Below are positions 18,695 through 27,132 of a DNA stretch of 64,000 nt, in pieces. Numbering within the stretch: the stretch's first letter is position 1; each line of letters starts with the position of its first letter. The stretch is from CAWBAT01 sp963810905 (GTDB lineage Bacteria; Acidobacteriota; Terriglobia; Versatilivoradales; Versatilivoraceae): contig CAWEPG010000015.1 of the NCBI GenBank assembly GCA_963810905.1, forward strand, positions 310,001-374,000, given 5' to 3'. A program made the translations under genes and the position numbers. Below the pieces are notes generated by a model. The model worked only from the letters and a program-made list of their open reading frames with translations, did no database searches and was not told the origin of the DNA.

Positions 18695-19495
18695 ATGTCA
18701 ACTCTCACCGAACAGATCACAGGAAACTTCAAAGGACATCTCAAGACCGGCTCTCTTGAGAAGCGCCTATTTGAGCAACTGGAATTAGAGCGGATTCCCA
18801 GGCACGTGGCAATTATCATGGACGGAAATGGGCGTTGGGCCCAAAAACGCCGCCTGCCAAGGGTGGCCGGACACCGGGCAGGGATTGTCTCGGTCAGAGA
18901 AACCGTAGAGACCGCTGCTCGCTTGAATGTTCAGGTGCTTACTCTCTATGCTTTTTCAGTAGAGAACTGGAAAAGACCCGCCGGTGAAGTCTCGACACTG
19001 ATGAGTCTGTTGAAAGAATTTCTGCGAAAAGAGCTGAAAACTCTGATGAAAAACAACATTCGATTCGCTACGCTTGGACGTATCAGCGAGTTGGATCCGG
19101 AGATTCAGAAGGAGTTGGAGTCCGCTAAAGCCAAGACGGGCCTCAACAATGGGATGGTCTTTAACGTTGCGCTCAATTATGGCGGCCGGGCGGAGTTGGT
19201 GGACGCCTTTAAGCTTTTGGTGGAGAAAACACCAAATGGGAAAGGGCATCCCCTTGAAATCACAGAAGAAAGCATCGCGGCCTGCTTATATACGGCAGGA
19301 CTTCCCGACCCAGATCTCATGATCAGGACTAGTGGAGAATTAAGAGTCAGTAATTTCTTGTTGTGGCAAATTGCCTATTCTGAGATTTGGGTGACCGAAA
19401 CCTTATGGCCTGACTTCAGGAAAAAGGATTTTTTTGAAGCGATCATCGCTTATCAGAAGAGGGAACGCCGCTTCGGGGGACTAGCCACAAAATGA
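18695..19495 (+). CDS. uppS: Undecaprenyl (or polyprenyl) diphosphate synthase
   Basis: UppS extends farnesyl diphosphate with isopentenyl units to the C55 carrier lipid precursor for peptidoglycan and O-antigen. From ATG 18695 the protein is 266 residues. It shows the catalytic Asp in HVAIIMDGNGRWAQKR, then GHRAGIVSVRE, LTLYAFSVENWKRP, RFATLGR, NVALNYGGRAELVDA, and the C-terminal RTSGELRVSNFLLWQ and WPDF. Upstream in-frame starts (18566, 18638) would add a non-conserved leader and are less likely. The stop overlaps cdsA (ATGA), and the order uppS-cdsA-dxr-rseP is widely conserved in bacteria. Confidence 0.94.
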   Translation: MSTLTEQITGNFKGHLKTGSLEKRLFEQLELERIPRHVAIIMDGNGRWAQKRRLPRVAGHRAGIVSVRETVETAARLNVQVLTLYAFSVENWKRPAGEVSTLMSLLKEFLRKELKTLMKNNIRFATLGRISELDPEIQKELESAKAKTGLNNGMVFNVALNYGGRAELVDAFKLLVEKTPNGKGHPLEITEESIAACLYTAGLPDPDLMIRTSGELRVSNFLLWQIAYSEIWVTETLWPDFRKKDFFEAIIAYQKRERRFGGLATK

Positions 19496-20310
19496 AGCGC
19501 GTCCTGACGGCTTTCATATTGGTCCCCGTGCTGATTGTCATTATTGGTTACGGCCCGACCTATTTGTTCACAATTCTAGTAGCCACGGCCGCTATCCTGT
19601 CATTGGAAGAGTTCTTTGCTATTATTAGCCACTGTGGGTTCGAGATCTATCGAGTGTGGGGCCATCTGTTGGGTGTATGTCTGATTCTCAGTTTCCATTT
19701 TTCGCCCCACAACCAGACACTTTCTTTCACCGTACTGACCCTTTCTGTATTTCTATTGTTGGCATGGAATCTAAAGAAGGGAAAAGATTTCCAGCAGGCC
19801 TTGCAGAGTTCGGCTGTGACGACATTGGGACTCATTTATATCCCGGTGTCCTTAGGGTTGCTCATTACTTTGCAATCCAGTCACACGATTTGGGGCGAAG
19901 GGAGCCGTTGGGTTTTTTTTCTGTTAATCGTTGTCTGGTTTGGGGACACCGGGGCCTACTATATTGGTCGAGGCTGGGGAAAACATCTTTTAGCCCCTAA
20001 CCTTAGCCCAAAGAAAACAATCGAAGGAGCTTGGGGTGGGCTTTTTGGCAGTATATTAGGAGCTCTCCTGAGTAAGAAGATCTTATTGCCGCATGCCTCT
20101 TTGCTGCATCTAATATTACTTTCCGGGGTCATCGGGTTAGTGAGTCAGGTCGGAGATCTTTCTGAGTCAGTTCTCAAACGGGCCGCAGGCATCAAAGATT
20201 CGTCACAAATTCTTCCCGGGCATGGTGGCATGCTAGACCGAATCGATGGAGTCCTGTTTGGGTGCCCGATCCTGTTTGTCTATGTTCGATACTTTCTAAA
20301 ATCCGCCTGA
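19492..20310 (+). CDS. cdsA: Phosphatidate cytidylyltransferase
   Basis: CdsA makes CDP-diacylglycerol from phosphatidate and CTP in the inner membrane, feeding phospholipid synthesis. The 272-residue protein has several hydrophobic helices (VLIVIIGYGPTYLFTILVA onward). The C-terminal family signature reads SESVLKRAAGIKDSSQILP, then GHGGMLDRIDGVLF, with the metal-binding Asp residues, and WFGDTGAYYIGRGWGKH lies upstream. ATG 19492 overlaps the uppS stop by four bases and dxr begins right after its stop, so the genes are tightly coupled. Confidence 0.94.
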   Translation: MKRVLTAFILVPVLIVIIGYGPTYLFTILVATAAILSLEEFFAIISHCGFEIYRVWGHLLGVCLILSFHFSPHNQTLSFTVLTLSVFLLLAWNLKKGKDFQQALQSSAVTTLGLIYIPVSLGLLITLQSSHTIWGEGSRWVFFLLIVVWFGDTGAYYIGRGWGKHLLAPNLSPKKTIEGAWGGLFGSILGALLSKKILLPHASLLHLILLSGVIGLVSQVGDLSESVLKRAAGIKDSSQILPGHGGMLDRIDGVLFGCPILFVYVRYFLKSA

Positions 20311-21516
20311 ATGGGAATGAAACTGCTCAGTATTTTGGGTTCCACCGGGTCAATCGGGCGCAACTGCCTGAAAGTTATCGAGGAATTCCCTACCGATTTC
20401 AAGGTCATCGGCCTGGCAGCCGGAAGCAATAGTCGTCTGCTTTCCCAACAAATTGAGAAATTTCAACCCAGGGTTGTTTCCGTCTCGACAGCCGCGACTG
20501 CAGAAAGTCTTCGGCATGGGATTCAACACCTACCGCCAGCCCGAAGGCCGAAGATCTTGGTGGGTATAGACGGAGTAGTTGAAGTGGCAACCCATCCTGA
20601 AGCGAACATGCTGGTGAGCGCCATCGTCGGAATTGCAGGACTGGTCCCGACATATGAAGCGATTCATTGTGGCAAAACGGTTGCGTTGGCAAATAAAGAA
20701 ATCCTTGTTGTGGCTGGCGACCTTGTCCAAAAAGCGGCACGGCAGGCCGGCGTTAGGATTATTCCCGTTGATAGTGAACATAATGCCATCCATCAATGCC
20801 TCCGATCAGGCGGGAAGAAGGAAGTGCGCAGAATCATTCTGACCGCTTCGGGAGGACCGTTTCGCACCTTCTCACGCAAGAAGATGGAGACCGTAACCCC
20901 GGAAATGGCCCTGAATCACCCCACATGGAGAATGGGAAATCGGGTCACCATAGATTCCGCCACAATGATGAACAAGGGATTTGAGGTTCTCGAGGCTCAT
21001 TGGTTGTTTGCGATGCCTGTCGAAAAGATTTCTGTGCTAATTCACCCTCAGTCGACTGTCCATTCAATGGTAGAATTTCAGGATGGTTCGGTTATTGCCC
21101 AATTGGGAATTACGGATATGAAGCATCCTATTCAATATGCATTGACCTACCCCAAGCGCAGGGTGGGGGCGGGTGATTTTCTCGATCTTGAAAACTTGGG
21201 CAAACTGGAATTCATGCCACCAGACCTAAAGAAATTTCCCTGTCTTGAACTGGCTTACCGGGCCGCACGTGAACAGGGTGCACTCCCTTGTGCCTTAAAT
21301 GCGGCCGACGAGGTGGCGGTAGACTATTTTCTTTCAGGAAAGATCCCGTTCACGGCCATTCCTCAGGTTGTCGCGCAAATGTTGGAATTAGCCAAGGGGG
21401 AGAGTTCATTTTCTTCAGTTCAGGAGCTTCTGCAGTATGACCAGGCGATACGCAAAGAGTCCAGACGCCTCATCGAATCGAACCACCTGATCTATGAGAA
21501 GGCAATGGCTAATTGA
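20311..21516 (+). CDS. dxr: 1-deoxy-D-xylulose 5-phosphate reductoisomerase
   Basis: Dxr (IspC) converts DXP to MEP, the first committed step of the MEP isoprenoid pathway, using NADPH. The 401-residue protein has the nucleotide-binding ILGSTGSIGRNCL near residues 8-20, ANKEILVVAGDLV, metal-site segment PVDSEHNAIHQCL, TASGGPFR, and HPTWRMGNRVTIDSATMMNK, GFEVLEAHWLF. NAADEVAVDYFL follows in the C-terminal domain. ATG 20317 is a possible alternative start two codons later. It directly follows cdsA. Isoprenoid supply (dxr) and use (uppS) are encoded together here. Confidence 0.95.
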   Translation: MGMKLLSILGSTGSIGRNCLKVIEEFPTDFKVIGLAAGSNSRLLSQQIEKFQPRVVSVSTAATAESLRHGIQHLPPARRPKILVGIDGVVEVATHPEANMLVSAIVGIAGLVPTYEAIHCGKTVALANKEILVVAGDLVQKAARQAGVRIIPVDSEHNAIHQCLRSGGKKEVRRIILTASGGPFRTFSRKKMETVTPEMALNHPTWRMGNRVTIDSATMMNKGFEVLEAHWLFAMPVEKISVLIHPQSTVHSMVEFQDGSVIAQLGITDMKHPIQYALTYPKRRVGAGDFLDLENLGKLEFMPPDLKKFPCLELAYRAAREQGALPCALNAADEVAVDYFLSGKIPFTAIPQVVAQMLELAKGESSFSSVQELLQYDQAIRKESRRLIESNHLIYEKAMAN

Positions 21517-21573
21517 TCTATGCCAGAGTACCGATAAGTCTGGGTAATTCTTCATTCCTTAGGAGATAGCTGG

Positions 21574-22926
21574 ATGTTTTATCTTTTGTCCATAAAAGTA
21601 TTAACTGTCATTTTTATCTTCGGCACGGTAGTTATCATTCATGAGCTGGGCCATTTCATGATGGCCAAGCTCTTTAAAATCCGAGTGGAAGCCTTTGCCG
21701 TCGGCTTTGGTCCCAGATTGTTTGGCTTTCGCAAAGCAGAAACAGACTATAGGGTCTGTGCGATCCCTTTGGGTGGTTATGTCAAGATGGCAGGGGAAAA
21801 CCCGCATGAAGAGCTTACTGGAGGAATCGAGGAGTTTCTCTCGAGACCAAAATGGCAGAGATTTTTGGTTGCCATAATGGGTCCGGTCATGAACATCCTG
21901 CTGGCGGTGTTCCTACTGACTGGAATCTACTACTACAAGTATGAAGAGCCTGCCTGGCTAACTGAACCTGTCGTTGTAGGTGTTGTGAATTACGATTCTC
22001 CCGGTGAAAAGGCTGGCATTTTGGCAGGCGATCGAATCATCGCAGTCTCTGGCAAGAAGGATATTAAGTGGGAACAGTTTCTTCTCGAGATAGGAACCAG
22101 TGCCGGGAGACCACTGGATCTCGAAATCATCCGTGATGGGCAGACCATTCATAAGGAAGTGACTCCCGAATCACACGGGCGGCAGCATGAGGGCGAGATT
22201 GGGGTATTTCCCGTGACACCGTTTTTAGCCTCTCTGGTGGCCAAGAATGTGATGAAGGGAAAACCAGCGGCGGAAGCCGGGATTTTACCAGGCGATCAGA
22301 TCATTAAAGTTGACAACGTGGATCTGATCAAAGAGGGGAAAGATCTGCCGGATGTGCTTAAAAGGACAACCAGCGATGTTGTTTTACTGACGGTCCTGCG
22401 GAATGGACAGGAAATAACTCTCCCGGTCAAGCCCTACAAGGAAGGCGGAAGACGGCTGATCGGCATAGAACGGGGGCAGACTCAAACGATGGTGATTGAA
22501 AAGTTGAGTCTGGGCCAGGCTTTCCAAGCGTCGATCAGAAGAAACATTCAGTTTGCTGGAATGATCTTTGATATTCTTCAGAAACTCATCCGGCGTGAAG
22601 TGTCATGGCGAATGATTGAGGGCCCCATTGGAATTGCCAAGCAGTCTAGCATGGCGGCAAATAGTGGCTTCTCCTATGTCCTCTTATTGATGGTGGCGAT
22701 CAGTCTGAACCTGGGCATCATGAACCTGTTGCCCATACCCGTTCTGGATGGGGGCGTCATCGCGATCATTCTGCTGGAAACCTTGATTCGCCGCGACTTG
22801 AGCCTGGCCATCCGGGAAAGAATTACGCAGGTTGGCGTCGTCATGCTGATCGCGCTTGCCGTGATCGTCACTTATAATGACATCATCAAATCGTTGCCTG
22901 TCTCCATTGAGAAGTATTTCCCTTAA
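21574..22926 (+). CDS. rseP: Site-2 intramembrane zinc protease, RseP family
   Basis: RseP cleaves anti-sigma factors and remnant signal peptides within the inner membrane. TAGGAGATAG precedes ATG 21574. The 450-residue protein has the zinc-binding HELGH near residues 24-28, GYVKMAGENPHE, two PDZ domains in tandem (PGEKAGILAGDRII and AAEAGILPGDQIIKV mark their carboxylate loops), and the C-terminal NLLPIPVLDGG with the third zinc ligand Asp, followed by final membrane helices. Two PDZ domains match E. coli RseP. It ends the uppS-cdsA-dxr-rseP cluster; no bamA follows. Confidence 0.94.
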   Translation: MFYLLSIKVLTVIFIFGTVVIIHELGHFMMAKLFKIRVEAFAVGFGPRLFGFRKAETDYRVCAIPLGGYVKMAGENPHEELTGGIEEFLSRPKWQRFLVAIMGPVMNILLAVFLLTGIYYYKYEEPAWLTEPVVVGVVNYDSPGEKAGILAGDRIIAVSGKKDIKWEQFLLEIGTSAGRPLDLEIIRDGQTIHKEVTPESHGRQHEGEIGVFPVTPFLASLVAKNVMKGKPAAEAGILPGDQIIKVDNVDLIKEGKDLPDVLKRTTSDVVLLTVLRNGQEITLPVKPYKEGGRRLIGIERGQTQTMVIEKLSLGQAFQASIRRNIQFAGMIFDILQKLIRREVSWRMIEGPIGIAKQSSMAANSGFSYVLLLMVAISLNLGIMNLLPIPVLDGGVIAIILLETLIRRDLSLAIRERITQVGVVMLIALAVIVTYNDIIKSLPVSIEKYFP

Positions 22927-23117
22927 GACTTCTTTCGCTCAATAACCCTGGGATTTGATGGGACCCCTCCGACGCTTCTTCTTGGGCAGAAATAATAACT
23001 TCCCTCCATTGACGGGCATGCGATTGAAGCTTGCTTAAGGCCGTTTTGTACCTGGACTTGGAAGCCCCAGGCTAAAACAGGTTATGGCGAAAGCGCCGCT
23101 GAGTCTGCACCACCCTA

Positions 23118-24992
23118 TCAGAATGCAGCCCCACCGAATTTGTGAGGCAGGAAGGTGGTTAACATAGGGAGGTACGTAATGACCAACACACCCACTAATA
23201 GAACCAGTAAGATCGGAACAATGGAGCGATAGACTTCGGGCAAAGGTTTCCGAAACCGGTAGGAAGACAAGAAGAGATTCATGCCGACAGGAGGGGTTAG
23301 ATAACCAAGCTCCAGATTGGCAAGAAAAATAATCCCCAGATGAACGGGATCAATCTGATAGGCCGCTCCGAGCGGGATGATCAGAGGGACCACCACAATA
23401 ATGGCTGAAAAAATGTCCATCAAGCAACCCACAATGAGCAGGAAGAGGTTTAGAAGTAATAAAAATACCCACCTCGAATGGACTGCCCCTGTGACCCAAT
23501 CGGCAGCACGGGACGGAACCTGCGCATCAACAAGGTAATTCGTAAATCCCAATGCAACGCCGAGAATCAGAAGCACTCCTCCCACTAGCAATCCGCACTC
23601 GGTCATGACCCTTGGAATGTCCTTGAACAGGTTGAGATCCTTGTAAATAAAAACTTCTACAACAAAGGCGTAAAGTGCGGTCAAGGCGGCTGCTTCTACA
23701 GGCGTGGCAAATCCACTAAAGAGTCCCCAGAAAGCGACCACTGGTAGCAACAGTTCCCATTTCGCATCCCATAGAGCCGCCCTGGCTTCATCCGGTTTAA
23801 ACCGGGGTTGATTTGATGCTAGAATTTTTGGCCCCTGGTGGATTCCCCACCAAGCCGTCATCAGGACCATTAAGACTCCCGGGAATATCCCCCCTAAGAA
23901 CATTTGTTCGATCGTGATTTTGGCAATGATCGCATAGAGAATCAGAGGAAGGCAGGGGGGGAAAAGTAGTCCTAAGGACCCAGACCCTGTCAACAAACCA
24001 AGCGAAGATCTTTCGGAATACCCCGCCGCCAGCAAGACGGGCATCAGCAAACCACCCAATGCCAAGATGGTGACTCCGGAGGCTCCGGTGAAGGACGTAA
24101 AAAAAGCACATACCAAAGCCGTCACGATTGCCGGGCCTCCACGAAATTGGCTGAAGAAAGCCTGAAAGACTCGAACAAGGCGCTTTGAGGCACCGCCTTC
24201 GGCCAGGAAATACCCGGCCAAAGTGAATAGCGGGATAGTTGGCAAAGATGGGTTAATCACGAGGCGGTAATGATCCAATGGGATGGATGCAATGGGCAGG
24301 TCAGCGCCCCAAAAAAGGATTAATGCCGCTCCGCCCAAGGTGACGAAGACCGGCGCACCGAAAACAGTCGCGGCTAGCAATGCCGCCAGCGTCGGAAGAA
24401 CGAGGTTTGAAGGAGAAGTCACTGGCCGCAAGGCCAAGTAGGAGAAGAGGGCTAATATGAGCGTGGCTGCAATTCGGCCCTTCCAGTTTTCTGCCGAATG
24501 GTAGAGCAACCGGATTCCAACCAATCCAAATCCGATGGGGAGCACGAGTTGAAAAACCCAAACGGGCAACCCATAAGCAAGAATATTGCCTCCCTCTCTC
24601 TCAGTTTCAATGAATTGGATACTGGCCACACAAAGGAAGAAAGTAACGGTTGCCGCGAAAGCACCGCTAAAAAGAAGCGCATACTGCTTGGGCCGCCCCT
24701 TGAGAAACATGGAACCTGTTGCGAGAGATAAAAGGCGGTTCTCCCTGGCAGCGATTGCTCCGCCCAACATCCCGATGATCAAGGTTAGATGCTGCACAAG
24801 AGCGCTGGAAGCAGAAATACCGACATGAAAAGTGGGGCGCAATATCGCCTCGAAAAGCGGGAGGACAATCATTGCACTCAGGGCAAGAGTAACAAGAAGA
24901 TTTTCTAGGCGGCTCAGGCTCGTTCTTTCGAGCCTCGATACTTTTACACCAGGTTCCCAATGGCCTGAATTCGAAGGGCTTTGGTCCGTCAC
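23118..24992 (-). CDS. TRAP transporter fused permease (DctQ-DctM)
   Basis: The inner-membrane part of a tripartite ATP-independent periplasmic transporter, which imports organic acids using an ion gradient. At 624 residues it combines the four-helix small subunit (residues about 25-170: LENLLVTLALSAMIVLPLFEAI) with the large subunit (about 190-620). DctM signatures are FTLAGYFLAEGGASKRLV, TALVCAFFTSFTGASGVTI, GLLTGSGSLGLLFPPCLPL, and GYLTPPVGMNLFLSS. The start overlaps the DctP stop by four bases. The order TatT-DctP-DctQM on the minus strand indicates a single operon. The substrate cannot be deduced. Confidence 0.9.
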   Translation of the reverse strand: MTDQSPSNSGHWEPGVKVSRLERTSLSRLENLLVTLALSAMIVLPLFEAILRPTFHVGISASSALVQHLTLIIGMLGGAIAARENRLLSLATGSMFLKGRPKQYALLFSGAFAATVTFFLCVASIQFIETEREGGNILAYGLPVWVFQLVLPIGFGLVGIRLLYHSAENWKGRIAATLILALFSYLALRPVTSPSNLVLPTLAALLAATVFGAPVFVTLGGAALILFWGADLPIASIPLDHYRLVINPSLPTIPLFTLAGYFLAEGGASKRLVRVFQAFFSQFRGGPAIVTALVCAFFTSFTGASGVTILALGGLLMPVLLAAGYSERSSLGLLTGSGSLGLLFPPCLPLILYAIIAKITIEQMFLGGIFPGVLMVLMTAWWGIHQGPKILASNQPRFKPDEARAALWDAKWELLLPVVAFWGLFSGFATPVEAAALTALYAFVVEVFIYKDLNLFKDIPRVMTECGLLVGGVLLILGVALGFTNYLVDAQVPSRAADWVTGAVHSRWVFLLLLNLFLLIVGCLMDIFSAIIVVVPLIIPLGAAYQIDPVHLGIIFLANLELGYLTPPVGMNLFLSSYRFRKPLPEVYRSIVPILLVLLVGVLVITYLPMLTTFLPHKFGGAAF

Positions 24993-26011
24993 TTGGCTCG
25001 ATACTCCTGGAGTAACTTCTGTACTTCATCAAACAGATCTGAGGGAACAATGGTCCCGCGAATTTTGGGATAGACCTCTTCAGCGGCTTTGTGCCAAGCG
25101 GCCTCAATCTCCGAAGTGACAGGATGGACGATGAGCCCTCTTTTTTTCATCGCATCAACGGCCTCGTTCCCTTCAGCCCGACTTTTGATTTGGATCTGTT
25201 CACCCGCTTCCTTGGCCGCTTTCAAAACTATTTCCTGGGCAGACGAAGGAATGCTGTCCCACGACTTTTTCGTAATAACCGCTCCCCCCACCAGAGGAGC
25301 CCAATTCAAGTCCAACATATGAGGTGCAGGTCCGTAAAATTGACCTGCCAATGCATAAAATGGCGTCGAAGGAACTGCGGTAATCAAGCCGGTCTGAAGG
25401 CTGGGTAAAATATCATTGGTTTCCAAGGGTACGGGTTGATATCCCCCGGCCTTCATGATATCCAGCTGATGGGCATCCCCAGCCCAGGTGAATAACTTCA
25501 TTTTCTTCATGTCGGCCGGGTAGAGTACGGGCTGCTTGGAAAAGAATCGCACCCATCCAGAATCTCCCCAGAATAAAACCACAAACCCCTTTTCCAATAA
25601 TTTTCTTTCAATTGTGGGACTGAGTTTCTGACGAACATAATCGACTTCATCGAGGGAATGAAACATCATGGGCATGTCCTGAAGAGCAGACACCGAAGGA
25701 TCAATAGCCGACAAGCCAACAACGGTTAAAAGCCCCGACTGGATTTGCCCCACTCGCATTCGCCGGACCATGTCCGCTTCACCGCCCATGGATCCATCAG
25801 AAAAAATCGTGAGCGACACTCCGCCAGCCGGTGCCTGACGCCACTTCTCGGCCATGCCCAGAAGGATCTGGTGGTAGGAAGATCCCTTCGGTGCTAAGGT
25901 CCCCAGCCGCACACGAACTGCTGCCTGGGAGTACATCTTCTTGGCAAAGTTATCCGTTGCCATAGACAGTAACATCAATAAAACGATTCCTCTCCAGCGC
26001 AACAGTTTCAT
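24989..26011 (-). CDS. TRAP transporter solute-binding protein, DctP family
   Basis: The periplasmic receptor of the TRAP system. From ATG 26011 it is about 340 residues with a signal peptide (KLLRWRGIVLLMLLSMAT). The family features are RVRLGTLAPKGSSYHQILL, FSDGSMGGEADMVRRMR near residues 80-97, the segment MPMMFHSLDEVDYVRQKL, and LFTWAGDAHQLDIMKAGGY with LPSLQTGLITAVPSTPFYA, where DctP proteins hold the substrate. An earlier in-frame GTG (26041) would overlap the TatT gene. AAGGAG lies 12 bases before ATG 26011. WGDSGWVRFFSK replaces the more usual arginine-centred substrate motif region, so the ligand is uncertain. Confidence 0.88.
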   Translation of the reverse strand: MKLLRWRGIVLLMLLSMATDNFAKKMYSQAAVRVRLGTLAPKGSSYHQILLGMAEKWRQAPAGGVSLTIFSDGSMGGEADMVRRMRVGQIQSGLLTVVGLSAIDPSVSALQDMPMMFHSLDEVDYVRQKLSPTIERKLLEKGFVVLFWGDSGWVRFFSKQPVLYPADMKKMKLFTWAGDAHQLDIMKAGGYQPVPLETNDILPSLQTGLITAVPSTPFYALAGQFYGPAPHMLDLNWAPLVGGAVITKKSWDSIPSSAQEIVLKAAKEAGEQIQIKSRAEGNEAVDAMKKRGLIVHPVTSEIEAAWHKAAEEVYPKIRGTIVPSDLFDEVQKLLQEYRAK

Positions 26012-26030
26012 CGCGTATGGTTTCTCCTTT

Positions 26031-26984
26031 TTATTCCACAAACAGTTCCCCTTCCCTTGACAATAACCAACGGCTTCTATGCTGCATCATTAAGTTCTGT
26101 AGTCGCCACTCTGTTCTCGCATTGACATCGATCTTCAAGGCCTGATCCAGCAATGATTGAAATTCCGTTTTGTTTTGTTTACTGATCGATATTACTTCAG
26201 CATAGGCCACCAGAGGTGAGGCGAGCTGCCCCGAGGAAAGGGACATGGCACGTTCAAAATGCATTCGTGAGCGAGCAGCCCTGTCACCCTGTGCGCCCGG
26301 ACGGCTGGGTTCAAATGTAATTAGAAACGTATGGATGGCGCCGTAGTCAAAATCTTCCTTGAGCTTCAAAGCGCGATCAATCAAGGCTTCGACATAAGGC
26401 AGATCCGCAATGAGCTCAGGATTGTCTTTGGAAAGGGCGATTGCCCCTGCCCATGATGCGGCAGTCCAGTAGAGCAGTGGCACATCTGAAACGGTTGTCC
26501 GGCCTACAGCAGATTGGGAGTCTTGACGCAAGTCCGATTCGAAGTTGCTATGTTTAACATCCAAACCTCTTAAGCCATAATTCCGCGCTCGCAAATAGAG
26601 ATTCCTGGCCTGTAAGTGTAAGGCATTCGCACTTGCGAGGTCTTTCGTTTCGATCTCATCGGCGTCTTCCTGGATAAAAGCAAAACTGTATTGGGTAAAT
26701 CCTTGGCAGGCCGCCAAGAGTAACCCCTGATGCTTGGGACTCTCCGCCAAAAGGCTTTCAACCAGTTTCAGGCTGAAAGGCAAAGCGCCCCGGATCAGTT
26801 CGGGATCATTGTCGGAGGAATAGGTTTGCCCACTCTGTGCGAGCGCATCTGCGAGCGTGTTAACCGCATATTTGCGAACCGAACAGGCCCCGTTCAGAAA
26901 GGCAAGACAGGTTATCATCACCCAGACGAGAGCCTGGCGGGATCGCCACCAGTGCAACTCAATCTGTTCACCCGTTTTGTTCAT
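26031..26984 (-). CDS. TRAP transporter T-component, TatT-family lipoprotein
   Basis: A predicted lipoprotein of the TatT family, first described with TRAP systems of Treponema (TPAT proteins). From ATG 26984 it has about 317 residues. The signal sequence ALVWVMITCLAFLNGAC carries a lipobox LNGAC, and KYAVNTLADALAQSGQTYSS follows. Helical repeat-like segments (ALPFSLKLVESLLAESPKH, LAACQGFTQYSFAFIQ, LYLRARNYGLRGL) and PLLYWTAASWAGAIALSKD are family features. It is the first gene of the TRAP operon; the DctP gene follows. It is thought to form a complex with the DctP protein; its exact role is unsettled. Confidence 0.83.
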   Translation of the reverse strand: MNKTGEQIELHWWRSRQALVWVMITCLAFLNGACSVRKYAVNTLADALAQSGQTYSSDNDPELIRGALPFSLKLVESLLAESPKHQGLLLAACQGFTQYSFAFIQEDADEIETKDLASANALHLQARNLYLRARNYGLRGLDVKHSNFESDLRQDSQSAVGRTTVSDVPLLYWTAASWAGAIALSKDNPELIADLPYVEALIDRALKLKEDFDYGAIHTFLITFEPSRPGAQGDRAARSRMHFERAMSLSSGQLASPLVAYAEVISISKQNKTEFQSLLDQALKIDVNARTEWRLQNLMMQHRSRWLLSREGELFVE

Positions 26985-27132
26985 TCTGCCCGATAACCTT
27001 CCGGTCATTAGCATGAATAGGCTTGAAGATACAAAGGTGACCCTAAGGTTGAACCAGACTCAATACGTGGTACCATAACTCTCACTAAGCTGTAAAGCCG
27101 TTCTGTGGAATAGCTTTTATCGAGGTAATTTC

